Below, one piece after another: positions 1 to 8,900 of a stretch of DNA of 59,247 nucleotides. The stretch covers positions 1-59,247 of the forward strand of contig JAAYLK010000093.1 of assembly GCA_012521895.1 (NCBI GenBank), written 5' to 3'. The stretch is from Clostridiales bacterium (GTDB lineage: Bacteria > Bacillota > Clostridia > Christensenellales > Aristaeellaceae). Position numbers and translations under genes: made by a program. How positions within the stretch are numbered: the stretch's first letter is position 1; every line of letters starts with the position of its first letter. Under the pieces are notes generated by a model that worked only from the letters and a program-made list of their open reading frames with translations, did no database searches and was not told the DNA's origin.

Positions 1-3000
1 GGCACCTTTGACATTTACGCCCAGCCCGAAGGCCTGAAGGAAGGCTATACCCCGGCCGGCCCTGATGTGCAGACCGTGACCGTGGACAAGAGCGGCGCGA
101 ATCCCGCTGAAGTCGTTTTTGTTTACAAGGCCCCGCCCGTTCTGACCGAGGCGCCCACCGAGGAGCCCGTCCAACCGGTACAAATCACCGTCAATTATGT
201 GGACGACAAAGGCAACAAGGTGGCGGAAAGCCAGCAAGTGACCCTGCAGGAAGGCACCACCACCATCAGCCCCACCCCGGCCAACCTCCTGCCCGGCCAT
301 GAGCTGACCGGCCAGCCCGCCTATGACGTCACCGTGACCCGCGACGGGGCGAGCATGACCACCATCAACTTTGTGTACATGCTGGTGTCCCCCGTGTCCC
401 AGCCCGTCAACGTGATTGTCTCCTATGTGGATGAGCAGGGCGTGCGCATCGCGCAGGACGCCGTGTTCACCCTGGGTGAAGGCAAGCACCCGATCCAGGC
501 CTCCCCCGTGGGCATGCCCTCCGGCTATGCCTTGAGAACGGGCGAGGACGCGGTGAAGTATGTCACCGTGACCAACAACAAGGCTGATCCCTCAAGCCTG
601 GTGTTCGTTTACACCAAGGTGGAGGCGGCGACCTCTACCCCCGCGCCCGTGCCCAAGGCCGCGCTGGTGAATGTGCTGTACAAAAACGAAACGGGGGATG
701 TGCTGTTTTCCACCACTGCCCCTTGCAAGGAAGGCGAGCAGACCATCATCTCGGTGGATTACAGCCGCATCAACGGCAGCGTGTACCAGCTGATTTCAGA
801 ACCCTCCTTCACCATCACCGTGGATGCCGCGGGAAACCCCAGCATGCGGGATGTTGTCTTCCTGTTTAAGGACATCACCATCAAGACCGCGGACCTGGTG
901 TTGCACTACCGCGATGACAAGGGCGCCACCCTGGCCGCCAGCCAGACCGTGACCCTGGTTTCCGGTACCCACAAGGTGCCCGCCGCCCCGTCAGGCCTGC
1001 CCCAGGGCTATGTGCTGGTCAGCCAGAGCCCGGTGGAGGTCACCGTCAGCCAGTCCGGCGCCTTGAGTGTCAGCGAGCTGGTCTTCATCTACCAGGTCCC
1101 CGCGACCGCCACACCGGTGGTCACCGCGACACCGGAAGCCACCGTGCTGCCCTTTGACGTCACCACGATGGACCGCTACGCCTACCCCACCGGGGAAACC
1201 ATCAACTTCCGTTCCAGCCCCGACAGCGCCAGCAAGGACAACATCCTGAAGGTTGTCAGCCAGAAGGACCTGGCCCACATCCTGGGCATGGTGAAAAACA
1301 AGCAGGGTGAGGAATGGTACCTGGCCGATGTCGCCGGGCAGGAAGGCTTCCTGCGCGCCACCGTGGTCAGGCTGCTGGAGTTTAACGAGGTGGCAGCCCT
1401 CTTTGGCTGGACCCCCACCCCCGCCCCCGAACCCCAGGTTTCGGACAGGCCCTTTGCAGACGGCGAAGTCATCGACCGCTGGGCCGAGGTGACCACCTCC
1501 GGCGGCGTCAACTTCCGCGCCAAGGCCTCCACCTCCTCCACCCGCATTGCCACCCTGGAACGCGGTGAGCGTTTCTGGGTCTATTCCCAGGAAACCGTTG
1601 GCAAGGATGTCTGGTACAAAATCATGGCCAATGGCAAGGAAGGCTATGTGGTCTCCACCTACTCAAGGCTTTATTCCGAGGAAGAGAGCCGCCAGTACCA
1701 GGCAGCCCTGGCCACCCCCATGCCCTATGTGGCCACCCCCACGCCCACGCTGCCGCCAGTGACAGACACGCCTGTGACCGCGACCCCCACAATCCCCGCG
1801 ATGCCGGAAGCCACCGCCACCCCCGCCGCCTACCATGGCCCCGCCCTCACCATCCGCCAGACCGCCCTGCGCACCGGCGTCAGCCGCCAGGACGAGCCGG
1901 TGATGGAGATGCTGGAAGTGAACGCCCTGGTGCAGGTGTGGAGCCAGACCTGGATTGGCGCGGAAGGCTGGTCCCAGGTGCAGGTGATGGCGGACAAGCA
2001 GGTGGGCTATGTGCCCACGGCCTCCCTGCGCTACATCGATGAGCAGGAAGCGGCCTTCTACTTGGCCCAGCTGCAGCCCCAGGCCACCAGCACCCCTGCA
2101 CCCACCCGCCAGCCCGACCAGCGCACCGGCTATTCCATCAGCCGCGGCGAGAATGTGCCTGTGCGCGCCTTCCCCGACACCAACGCCCAGATCATCACCC
2201 TGCTGCCTGAAGGCGCGGTGGTGGGCGTGCGCGGCCAGGAATATGTGGCCGGAGCCACCTGGGATGTCATCCAGTACGGCATTCACTTTGGCTATGTCCG
2301 CAGCGACCAGCTGCGCATGATGGACACGGCGGAGGAGCAAAATTACTTAAACTCCCTGCGCACCCCCACGCCTGCCCCGGTGGCGACGCCGGAGCCGGTC
2401 ACCCTCAACAGCCCCTCCAGCTATGGCTATGTCAACGCGGACCGCGTGCGCCTGCGCGCGGAAGCCTCCACCAGCAGCCGCGAACTGAAGCTGATGAGCA
2501 AGAATGCCTTCGCCCTGGTGTATGGCAGCACCCTGCAGCAGGATGGCACCTGGTACCACATCAGCCAGGACGGCACGGTGGGCTACATCCACGGCGATTT
2601 CTTCAGCGTGCTGCCCATGGGCGAACTGTCCACCTACCTGCAAAGCCCGGAATACTTAAACGCCAACAGCGCGTCCATCCCGGTGGCCGGCGGCTATCAG
2701 CAGCCCAACCAGATCACGCCGCTGGAGAACTACAACGCCACCGTCTGGCAAAACCCCAGCCTGATCAGCGCGTCCTATGAGCCCTTCAACCCCCTGGGCA
2801 GCCCGACACCCGCGGTGGAAGCCATCCAGTCCCCCTCTCCCACGCCGACCACCACCCCCAGCCCCACGCTGATGACGGTGGAGGCCTTTGAAGAGCCGCC
2901 CACCAAGCCGGACTCCGGCTTCCCCACAGGCATTCTGGCCGTTGGCCTGATTTCCTTGCTGGGCGGCGGCGGCTATTACGCTTACCACCTGTACAACCAA

Positions 3001-3558
3001 AACCAGAAGCGCGCCGCTGCCCGCGCGGCCCAGCGCCGTGCCCAGGCCGCGCAGCAAGCTGGCCAGCCCCAGGCGCGCCCCGCCGCGCAGCAGCCCTCCC
3101 CCTACGCCCCGCCGCGGCCCGGCACCCAGGGCACGCCCCAAGGTACCGTACAATTCAGGCCGGGCATGGCGCCGCCCGTGCAAGGCCAGGCGGGCCAGCC
3201 GCCGGTGTCCCAGGGCACCACGCAGTACCGCCCGGGGATGACACCGCCCGTGCAAGGCCAGGCGGGCCAGCCGCCGATGTCCCAGGGCACCACGCAGTAC
3301 CGCCCCGGGATGACGCCGCCCACGCAGGGCCAGGTGGGCCAACCGCCGGTTCCCCAGGGCACCACGCAGTACCGCCCCGGGATGGCGCCGCCCGCGCAGC
3401 CGGGCAGCGCGCAAGCCACCCAGGCCTTCACGCCCCAACGCCCACCCCAGCAGCCTTCACAAAACGCTGAAGGCGTGAAGGCGCCAGAGCCCAAGGCCGA
3501 AGGCAGCCAGACGCCCGAGCAGCGCCGCCGGCGTAGCGACAGGCACGACAACACTTGA
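1..3558 (+). CDS. Membrane-anchored surface protein with MucBP-like and SH3-like repeats (5' end missing)
   Basis: The reading frame is open from base 1, so the true start lies upstream and 1185 residues are visible. The order is: five MucBP-like repeats of about 75 residues (the first cut; roughly bases 1-130, 178-388, 403-615, 661-875 and 886-1103, each ending in an FVY-type strand), five bacterial SH3-like modules (about 1165-1380, 1465-1680, 1837-2055, 2122-2340, 2415-2630) separated by Thr/Pro linkers, one transmembrane helix (about 2926-2988), then an Arg-rich stop and a 190-residue Gln/Pro-rich tail. Positive charges after the helix place the tail in the cytoplasm. The tail holds four 24-residue tandem repeats. 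SH3 modules of this kind usually bind peptidoglycan and MucBP repeats are typical of adhesins; the precise role is inferred. It lies 117 bp upstream of the ECF sigma factor, with a hairpin between them. Confidence 0.8.
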   Translation, partial: GTFDIYAQPEGLKEGYTPAGPDVQTVTVDKSGANPAEVVFVYKAPPVLTEAPTEEPVQPVQITVNYVDDKGNKVAESQQVTLQEGTTTISPTPANLLPGHELTGQPAYDVTVTRDGASMTTINFVYMLVSPVSQPVNVIVSYVDEQGVRIAQDAVFTLGEGKHPIQASPVGMPSGYALRTGEDAVKYVTVTNNKADPSSLVFVYTKVEAATSTPAPVPKAALVNVLYKNETGDVLFSTTAPCKEGEQTIISVDYSRINGSVYQLISEPSFTITVDAAGNPSMRDVVFLFKDITIKTADLVLHYRDDKGATLAASQTVTLVSGTHKVPAAPSGLPQGYVLVSQSPVEVTVSQSGALSVSELVFIYQVPATATPVVTATPEATVLPFDVTTMDRYAYPTGETINFRSSPDSASKDNILKVVSQKDLAHILGMVKNKQGEEWYLADVAGQEGFLRATVVRLLEFNEVAALFGWTPTPAPEPQVSDRPFADGEVIDRWAEVTTSGGVNFRAKASTSSTRIATLERGERFWVYSQETVGKDVWYKIMANGKEGYVVSTYSRLYSEEESRQYQAALATPMPYVATPTPTLPPVTDTPVTATPTIPAMPEATATPAAYHGPALTIRQTALRTGVSRQDEPVMEMLEVNALVQVWSQTWIGAEGWSQVQVMADKQVGYVPTASLRYIDEQEAAFYLAQLQPQATSTPAPTRQPDQRTGYSISRGENVPVRAFPDTNAQIITLLPEGAVVGVRGQEYVAGATWDVIQYGIHFGYVRSDQLRMMDTAEEQNYLNSLRTPTPAPVATPEPVTLNSPSSYGYVNADRVRLRAEASTSSRELKLMSKNAFALVYGSTLQQDGTWYHISQDGTVGYIHGDFFSVLPMGELSTYLQSPEYLNANSASIPVAGGYQQPNQITPLENYNATVWQNPSLISASYEPFNPLGSPTPAVEAIQSPSPTPTTTPSPTLMTVEAFEEPPTKPDSGFPTGILAVGLISLLGGGGYYAYHLYNQNQKRAAARAAQRRAQAAQQAGQPQARPAAQQPSPYAPPRPGTQGTPQGTVQFRPGMAPPVQGQAGQPPVSQGTTQYRPGMTPPVQGQAGQPPMSQGTTQYRPGMTPPTQGQVGQPPVPQGTTQYRPGMAPPAQPGSAQATQAFTPQRPPQQPSQNAEGVKAPEPKAEGSQTPEQRRRRSDRHDNT
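3139..3400 (+). repeat. 72-bp tandem repeat, four copies, in the cytoplasmic tail of the surface protein
   Basis: Units begin at 3139, 3211, 3283 and 3355, exactly 72 bases apart, encoding a 24-residue motif around QYRPGMTPP and GQPPVSQ. The first unit is the most diverged and the last is cut short. The exact period and high identity indicate in-frame slippage or unequal crossing-over. Confidence 0.9.
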
Positions 3559-3574
3559 TTCATTGAAAGCGCAA

Positions 3575-3610
3575 GCCCCAAAGGCCGGGTCCAGTGCCCG
3601 GCTTTTGGGC
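3575..3610 (+). terminator. Hairpin after the surface protein gene, possible weak terminator
   Basis: CCGGG-tccagtg-CCCGG extended by matching AAAG/CTTTT flanks, followed by only four T. It may partly separate the surface protein gene from the sigma-factor operon. Confidence 0.45.
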
Positions 3611-3675
3611 GCAAGCAAACGCCCTGCGGAGATTTTGAGACCGCGATGCAAGAAAAGGGAAAGGACAAGCGTTAC

Positions 3676-4206
3676 ATGAGTGACAGCAGGCAGACCCAGG
3701 CACCCCAGCCTGTCAGCGATGAACAGATCGAGCAGCTGTACCGGGACTATGGCAATGATGTCCTGCGTGTCAGTTATTTCTATCTGGGCAATCGCGAGCA
3801 GGCCGAGGACATCACCCAGGATGTGTTCATCCGGCTGATGGAAAACCGCCCGGTGCTGATCCCCGGCAGCGAGAAATCCTGGCTGCTGAAGGTGGCGCTG
3901 AACCGCTGCCGCGACTACTGGCGCTCCTCCTGGCACAAGCGCGTGCTGCTGGGCAGCAAGAAGCTGGACCTGATTCCGGCTGATGACAACATCGACCAGC
4001 GCCTGGAAAAGGAAGCCCTGCTGCAGGCGGTGAACGCCCTGCCGGCACCGGAAAAAGAAGTATTCCTGCTGTTTTACTACCAGAACCTGTCCACCCAGGA
4101 GACCGCCCAGGTGCTGGGCACCCCGGAGGGCACCGTATCCAGCCGCCTGTCACGCGGGCGGCAAAAACTAAAACAATTCCTTGATGGAGGGGAAGACCAA
4201 CCATGA
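3676..4206 (+). CDS. ECF-type RNA polymerase sigma factor
   Basis: A 176-residue sigma-70 family protein with only regions 2 and 4. Region 2 is seen in QLYRDYGNDVLRVSYFYLG followed by AEDITQDVFIRLM, and the region 4 helix-turn-helix in NLSTQETAQVLGTPEGTVSS followed by RLSRGRQKLK. I prefer the ATG at 3676, with AAGGA ten bases upstream; an in-frame ATG at 3646 would add ten residues. Its stop overlaps the next start by four bases (ATGA), the usual arrangement for a sigma factor and its membrane regulator. It probably directs RNA polymerase to envelope-stress or surface genes; the neighbouring surface protein and giant adhesin are candidate targets, which is inference. Confidence 0.9.
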   Translation: MSDSRQTQAPQPVSDEQIEQLYRDYGNDVLRVSYFYLGNREQAEDITQDVFIRLMENRPVLIPGSEKSWLLKVALNRCRDYWRSSWHKRVLLGSKKLDLIPADDNIDQRLEKEALLQAVNALPAPEKEVFLLFYYQNLSTQETAQVLGTPEGTVSSRLSRGRQKLKQFLDGGEDQP

Positions 4207-5123
4207 TGAAGCCGGAACAATTCAAACACATCGCGGATGAGGCCCTGGGCGGCCTGACCGCAGGCCCGGCTTTGCTCAACCGCGCGCGGATGCGGGCCAA
4301 TGGCCGCACAGCCGTGCCACAGCAAAGGCGCCTACACCGCGGCCTCGCCCTGGCGTTGAGCCTGGTGGTGGTGGTTGGCCTTGCGGCCGCCGTGCTGCCG
4401 CGATTGACCCGCCCGGAGGTCCCCACCGTGGGCACCCTGAAAGCCGGCAGCGTGCAAGAGAGCAGGATGCGCCCCGCCGCCGACCTGCCCCGGGGCAGCC
4501 TGGTGCTGTCCAAGGACAACAAGAACCCTGCCTTCAACGGCGTGTGGGAGCGCGGCAGCGGCGGCAATTATCCCCTGCTGCGCGTGGACGGGCGCTTTTA
4601 CCGCCTGATGAGCCACCCCAGCGATGTCAGCGCGCTGACAGGCGCCCAAGTGGGCAGCGTGGCGGTGTTCACGGCCGAACCGGCCCTTGACAACGGCATG
4701 GGCCTCCTGTCCAATGTCGCCGCGCAGGACGCGCCGGTGTTTGAAGTCAACGGCATGGGCAAATCCGTAATGGCCGCCCGCGTGGGCAGCCAGGTGCGCC
4801 TGTTCCAGCGCGTTGCCTTCGCCGGCAATGGCCTGGTGGGCTCTGAAAGCCTGAAGGACACCCTGCCAAAGGGCGCAGTCGCCCTGCAGCTGTCGGACGT
4901 GGGCACGGTAACGGATTCCGCAACTGTCAGCCACCTGATGGATATCCTGTATGGCCAGGCCAGCTACCAGGGCAGCCAGTTGAAGTCCGGCAAGCAGGCC
5001 CTGCTGGTGCAATACGGCAACGGCGTCGTGCTGCAGATGAGCGTCAGCGGCGATCAACTGTCCGCCGCGGGCACCTGGTCCTGCCCGGAGTTCTTTGAGG
5101 CGTTTGAGGAAGCAGTGCAATAA
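4203..5123 (+). CDS. Single-pass membrane protein, probable anti-sigma factor partner of the ECF sigma
   Basis: 306 residues: a cytoplasmic N-terminus of about 45 residues, one transmembrane segment (LALALSLVVVVGLAAAVLP, about residues 48-66) and an extracellular domain of about 240 residues. It overlaps the sigma gene by four bases, so translation is coupled. Position and topology fit an anti-sigma factor, but the short N-terminus lacks the H-x3-C-x2-C zinc motif of classical ZAS-type anti-sigma factors. The outer domain has no family I recognise. The role is inferred from context only. Confidence 0.7.
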   Translation: MMKPEQFKHIADEALGGLTAGPALLNRARMRANGRTAVPQQRRLHRGLALALSLVVVVGLAAAVLPRLTRPEVPTVGTLKAGSVQESRMRPAADLPRGSLVLSKDNKNPAFNGVWERGSGGNYPLLRVDGRFYRLMSHPSDVSALTGAQVGSVAVFTAEPALDNGMGLLSNVAAQDAPVFEVNGMGKSVMAARVGSQVRLFQRVAFAGNGLVGSESLKDTLPKGAVALQLSDVGTVTDSATVSHLMDILYGQASYQGSQLKSGKQALLVQYGNGVVLQMSVSGDQLSAAGTWSCPEFFEAFEEAVQ

Positions 5124-5560
5124 AGCAACCCCATGATATCAATTGACACAAGGCCTTCGTGCCTTTTTTTGATGTATTTACGGCATGCACGCCTGCGCTT
5201 TCCAGGGCGTATTGATTTCGTTGATATGAAATTCGTTGTTCCTGCGGAAGCCATGGTATCAACCATGACACCAGCACATACAGGGTAATCAAAAGGCATA
5301 GGGCAGGTTCGGAATGTGAAATAGCAAAAATAAACAAATCTCCCCTGGCGCGGAAAACACAGGCGCCCAAAAAATTTTTCGCACATCTTACATTCAGCAT
5401 ACAGGAAAATTGACAAACAATTTCACAGCAATTTTCGTTAGCGAAAGTAAACGAAAACCGCATAAAACGCAAAATTTACTTAATTTTATCAAGGCGATAT
5501 GGTCATGGTATCAGGTGTAGTTGTATGATTTGACAAAAACAATCAGCAGGAGCGTCCAAC
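5124..5560 (+). other. AT-rich intergenic region before the giant adhesin
   Basis: This stretch is clearly more AT-rich than its neighbours. It holds the terminator of the sigma operon near its start and three copies of CATGRTATCA (5132, 5252, 5503). The copy at 5252 is part of an imperfect inverted repeat, GGTATCA-N4-TGACACC (5255-5272). A possible -10 box TATGAT lies at 5524-5529, without a convincing -35. No convincing gene was seen on either strand. Confidence 0.6.
5150..5170 (+). terminator. Rho-independent terminator of the sigma/anti-sigma operon
   Basis: AAGGC-CTTCGT-GCCTT followed by a run of T, 27 bp after the stop codon of the probable anti-sigma gene. Confidence 0.7.
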
Positions 5561-5920
5561 ACGACAAGGAAAACCAGTTCAAAACTTATCCTAATCGGTT
5601 TGCTGCTTGCCCTGTTTTGCCTGTTCACGGCAAGCGCCCAGGCAACACCAGCCCCCACGCCGCCTGAGAGGGACAGCTATGAGCTGGATATCAGATTAAA
5701 TCTCAACGGTGAGACAGCTGCGTCACGCATTCCTGTCTTGCTTTTTTTCAGGCCCAACGGCGGGGTCACAATGAACATCCAGGGCTTTAGCGACCATGTT
5801 TCGGCCGGCATCACCAACGCCACTGTTGGGGACGCAACGAATGGTTATCTAGCAGAATTCACGCTGACGGTGGTGCCCGAGGCGTCTGTGTACGGCAGCG
5901 GGGTCAGCTTCTCCTACTAA
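5561..5920 (+). pseudogene. 5' fragment of the giant adhesin: signal peptide region with ACG at the start position and an in-frame TAA end
   Basis: AGGAG at 5548-5552 is followed eight bases later by ACG (5561-5563). Reading on in that frame gives TRKTSSKLILIGLLLALFC and then LFTASAQA, a textbook signal peptide with an AxA cleavage site. A single T-to-C change of ATG would explain the ACG. The nearest conventional start is TTG at 5600, which would cut off the charged n-region and has no ribosome site at the right distance. The frame runs to TAA at 5918-5920, and the next codon continues in the same frame into the 2748-codon adhesin. I read this as the broken 5' end of that gene. A sequencing error, or real initiation at ACG or TTG with readthrough, cannot be excluded. 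Confidence 0.7.
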
Positions 5921-5923
5921 CTG

Positions 5924-8900
5924 GTGGTTGACAGGGCAAACAAAACCTTCTCCCTGACACCAAACACCAACAGCCTGTACAGCTTTTCGGATGCCATCAC
6001 AGCGCAGGGCCTTGACGCTTCACCCAGGTTCAAAGACACGTGGATTACGGACCCTGACCTTCTTGAGGTCAATACGCTCAGTGCCATGCGGGTGACCAAG
6101 CTTGATTTTGTCAAAGTGTGGAAGGATGGCTTTAACCGCGGCAGCACACGACCTGGACCGGACGAAGTTCCCTCCTTGTTTGAACTGATGAGCAACGGCA
6201 GCGTTGTGAACGAACAGCCCGCCACCGCAGTTGATGACCTGAGCAACCTGTACACCGACACCTATCGCTTGAGCTTCCAGGGATATCCACTGTATGACTC
6301 CTATTCAGGTCCTGTTCCGCTGAGTGAAACCCGTGAGACAAGGCAATACAGCGTCCGCGAAAAAGACATACCGGGGTATGTGACCACGGTCGAAGGCACC
6401 ACCTTCACCAACACGCTTTTCACCAATTTCACCTTTGCCAAGCAATGGTATGACGAGGCCGACCCCAGTCAGCGGCCAGACATGGACACCTGGAGGGAAA
6501 CCCTGAAGCTGCAGCGCAGATTGAGGCGCGGCATCACCTGGGAGGACGTCACAGGCGCCGATTTTTCAATCACTGAAGATGAAACGGTGACCGGAAAATG
6601 GAAGATCACCCTCAACGATTTGCCGCTGATGGACGATCAAAACTTTGAGTATGAGTACCGGGTTGTCGAGGCCGCCGCGTCCATCACACCCGGGGCACCT
6701 TATTATGAGCAATCCGCGGAGAACTTCGGCGAGTATGGCGCGGAAAGCACGCCGGGCATTGTCTACCAGAATGGCACGCTGATCAACACCCTCAACCAGA
6801 CCGAAGGCTTTGTCATCAGGAAACAATGGAAGGACCAGTATGTTGACGCCCTGGGCGGAACGATGGATGACAAGAACTTAAACCGCCCGGATGTCTCCTT
6901 CAGGCTGTACCGCACTGTGTTGATTGACGGCGCAGCGGACTTTGACGCCTTCCTGCCCGTGGATGGGCACGACACCCTTGAACTTAACAGCAAGGCGGAC
7001 CTGTATACCTTTACCTACGCCGCGGACCTGCCAAAGTACGACCCCCAGGGGCGGGAATTTGTGTACTACGCGGTGGAGACCATCGACCCCACAACCCCAT
7101 CAGATGAGATCCATGATTACAAGGCCATCATTACCAACCCAATCGGCAGCCCGGCAGGGGCGGAAGGCTTCATCCTCAACGGCGCAGAAGTCATCAACAA
7201 GCCAACGGCTAAAAACTACCTGGAGTATACCAAGGAAAGCCGCGCGCGCTCATTGCAGTTCATGAACATGAACATCCGCGTGGTGCTGGAAAAAGAAATT
7301 TCTGATGATGTATGGGAGCAGGTTGTTGAAGATGGCAATCCTGTCCAGGCGGACCTGGACGGCATCTTCTGGGCGGACCTGACCAAGAGCAGTTCTTTTG
7401 TCAGGGACAAATATGATGAAAACGGCCTGCCCCTCACCTACCGCGTGCGGGAGACCCATGCCGGCTTCAACGGCCAGTTTTATCCCATTAACCCGGATGG
7501 CACCTACACCATCGCTGCCCCCAACGCTGGGGACGTCAACCATGTCATTGATGGCACCACCCTGCGCGTGATTTATCCCCAGGGCCAGGATGGGCAGCCC
7601 ATGACCAACTATTTCATCAACATACTGGAAGGCACGGCCAACCTGGCCATCAAGAAAAACTGGAGCCCCGCCCTTTTGGAAGGCCAGGCCAGCTCGGTGA
7701 CGGTGGAAGTGCTGCGGGACAACAAGCCATGGAACGCCGATGGCTTTGATGACCCGGCGCAAGGCATCGCGCGCGTAGGCGCCACCGGCTCCACTTTCAT
7801 TATTACCGGCACCGGCTCCCTGGACGCGGTGCTGCGCGGCCTGCCCAAGTATGACGCCCTGGGGCGTGAGCATCTCTACACCATTCGTGAAATCGCCAGC
7901 ACGCCCACCACGCACAGCGAACCCTCCTACATCCATTACACCTATGACGCGCCGACCACCACCACCACCGCCAGCTGGACCAACAGCCAACCCGGGCCCG
8001 GCCCCGGCAATACCGTGCGGATGGACGTGGAGAAAAACTGGGTGGATGACGGCGACGCCTTCAGCCGCTCCCTGGCCACCATGGGCTGGTATTACAAGGA
8101 TTTCATGCCGCTCAACAACGGCACAAACAACGTAGACTATACCGTGCCTGTGGCGGTGACCGACCAGAACCGCGCCAGCGCAAAGGTGCATGTGCAGGAC
8201 GCAAACGGCGTCTGGCAACCGCTGACCCTGACCTTGTCATGTGAGACGCTCTGGCGGGGCACCTATACCTACACCTACCCCTCCAACGCGCACGCCAACC
8301 TGCGCAATGCCGGCAACTACATCATCCGCGAAATCACAACCGCCGGGACCCTGCCCAATCCCCTGGTGCTGCCAGACACCGACCCGCAATATCTGCTCAC
8401 TGGCATCATCACACAAAATGAGGACAACACCTCCGACGCCCACAACGATGTCATCGCTTATACCGTCAGCACAAGTTCAACCGGACAGACCACCACGGTG
8501 ACCAACACCCGCCTAGGCTGGGTGGACATCGGGGTGAACAAGGAATGGCGGATCACCGGCTTGAACGCGCCGGAGGGAACCATGGTCAAGGCCATCTTCC
8601 AGGTAAGCTGGCCTGAGGAACTTGGCGTAACGCAGGTGGACGCGGCAGGCAATCCAATCAGCCCTCCCCTGGAAGGCACATTGGAATACGACCCGGCCAA
8701 CCCGGTGAGCGAGAGCCTGCTCTCCTTCCTGAACCTGCGGAAGTTTGATGACCAGGGCGCCTTCATCCCCTATAACGTGCGGGAAGTGTCCCTGGAAATT
8801 GGCGGCGTCGTCTATCCCTTTGAGGACGGCAGGATAGAGTACCCTGTGGGCTCGGGTGAGTTCATCACCACCAGCTTAATTGATGAGCGCTATGTCTACA

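Noticed and set aside
5044-5472. Possible minus-strand gene of up to 142 codons in the AT-rich region before the adhesin
   Set aside because: No ribosome site, unlikely composition, overlaps the end of the anti-sigma gene and a terminator.
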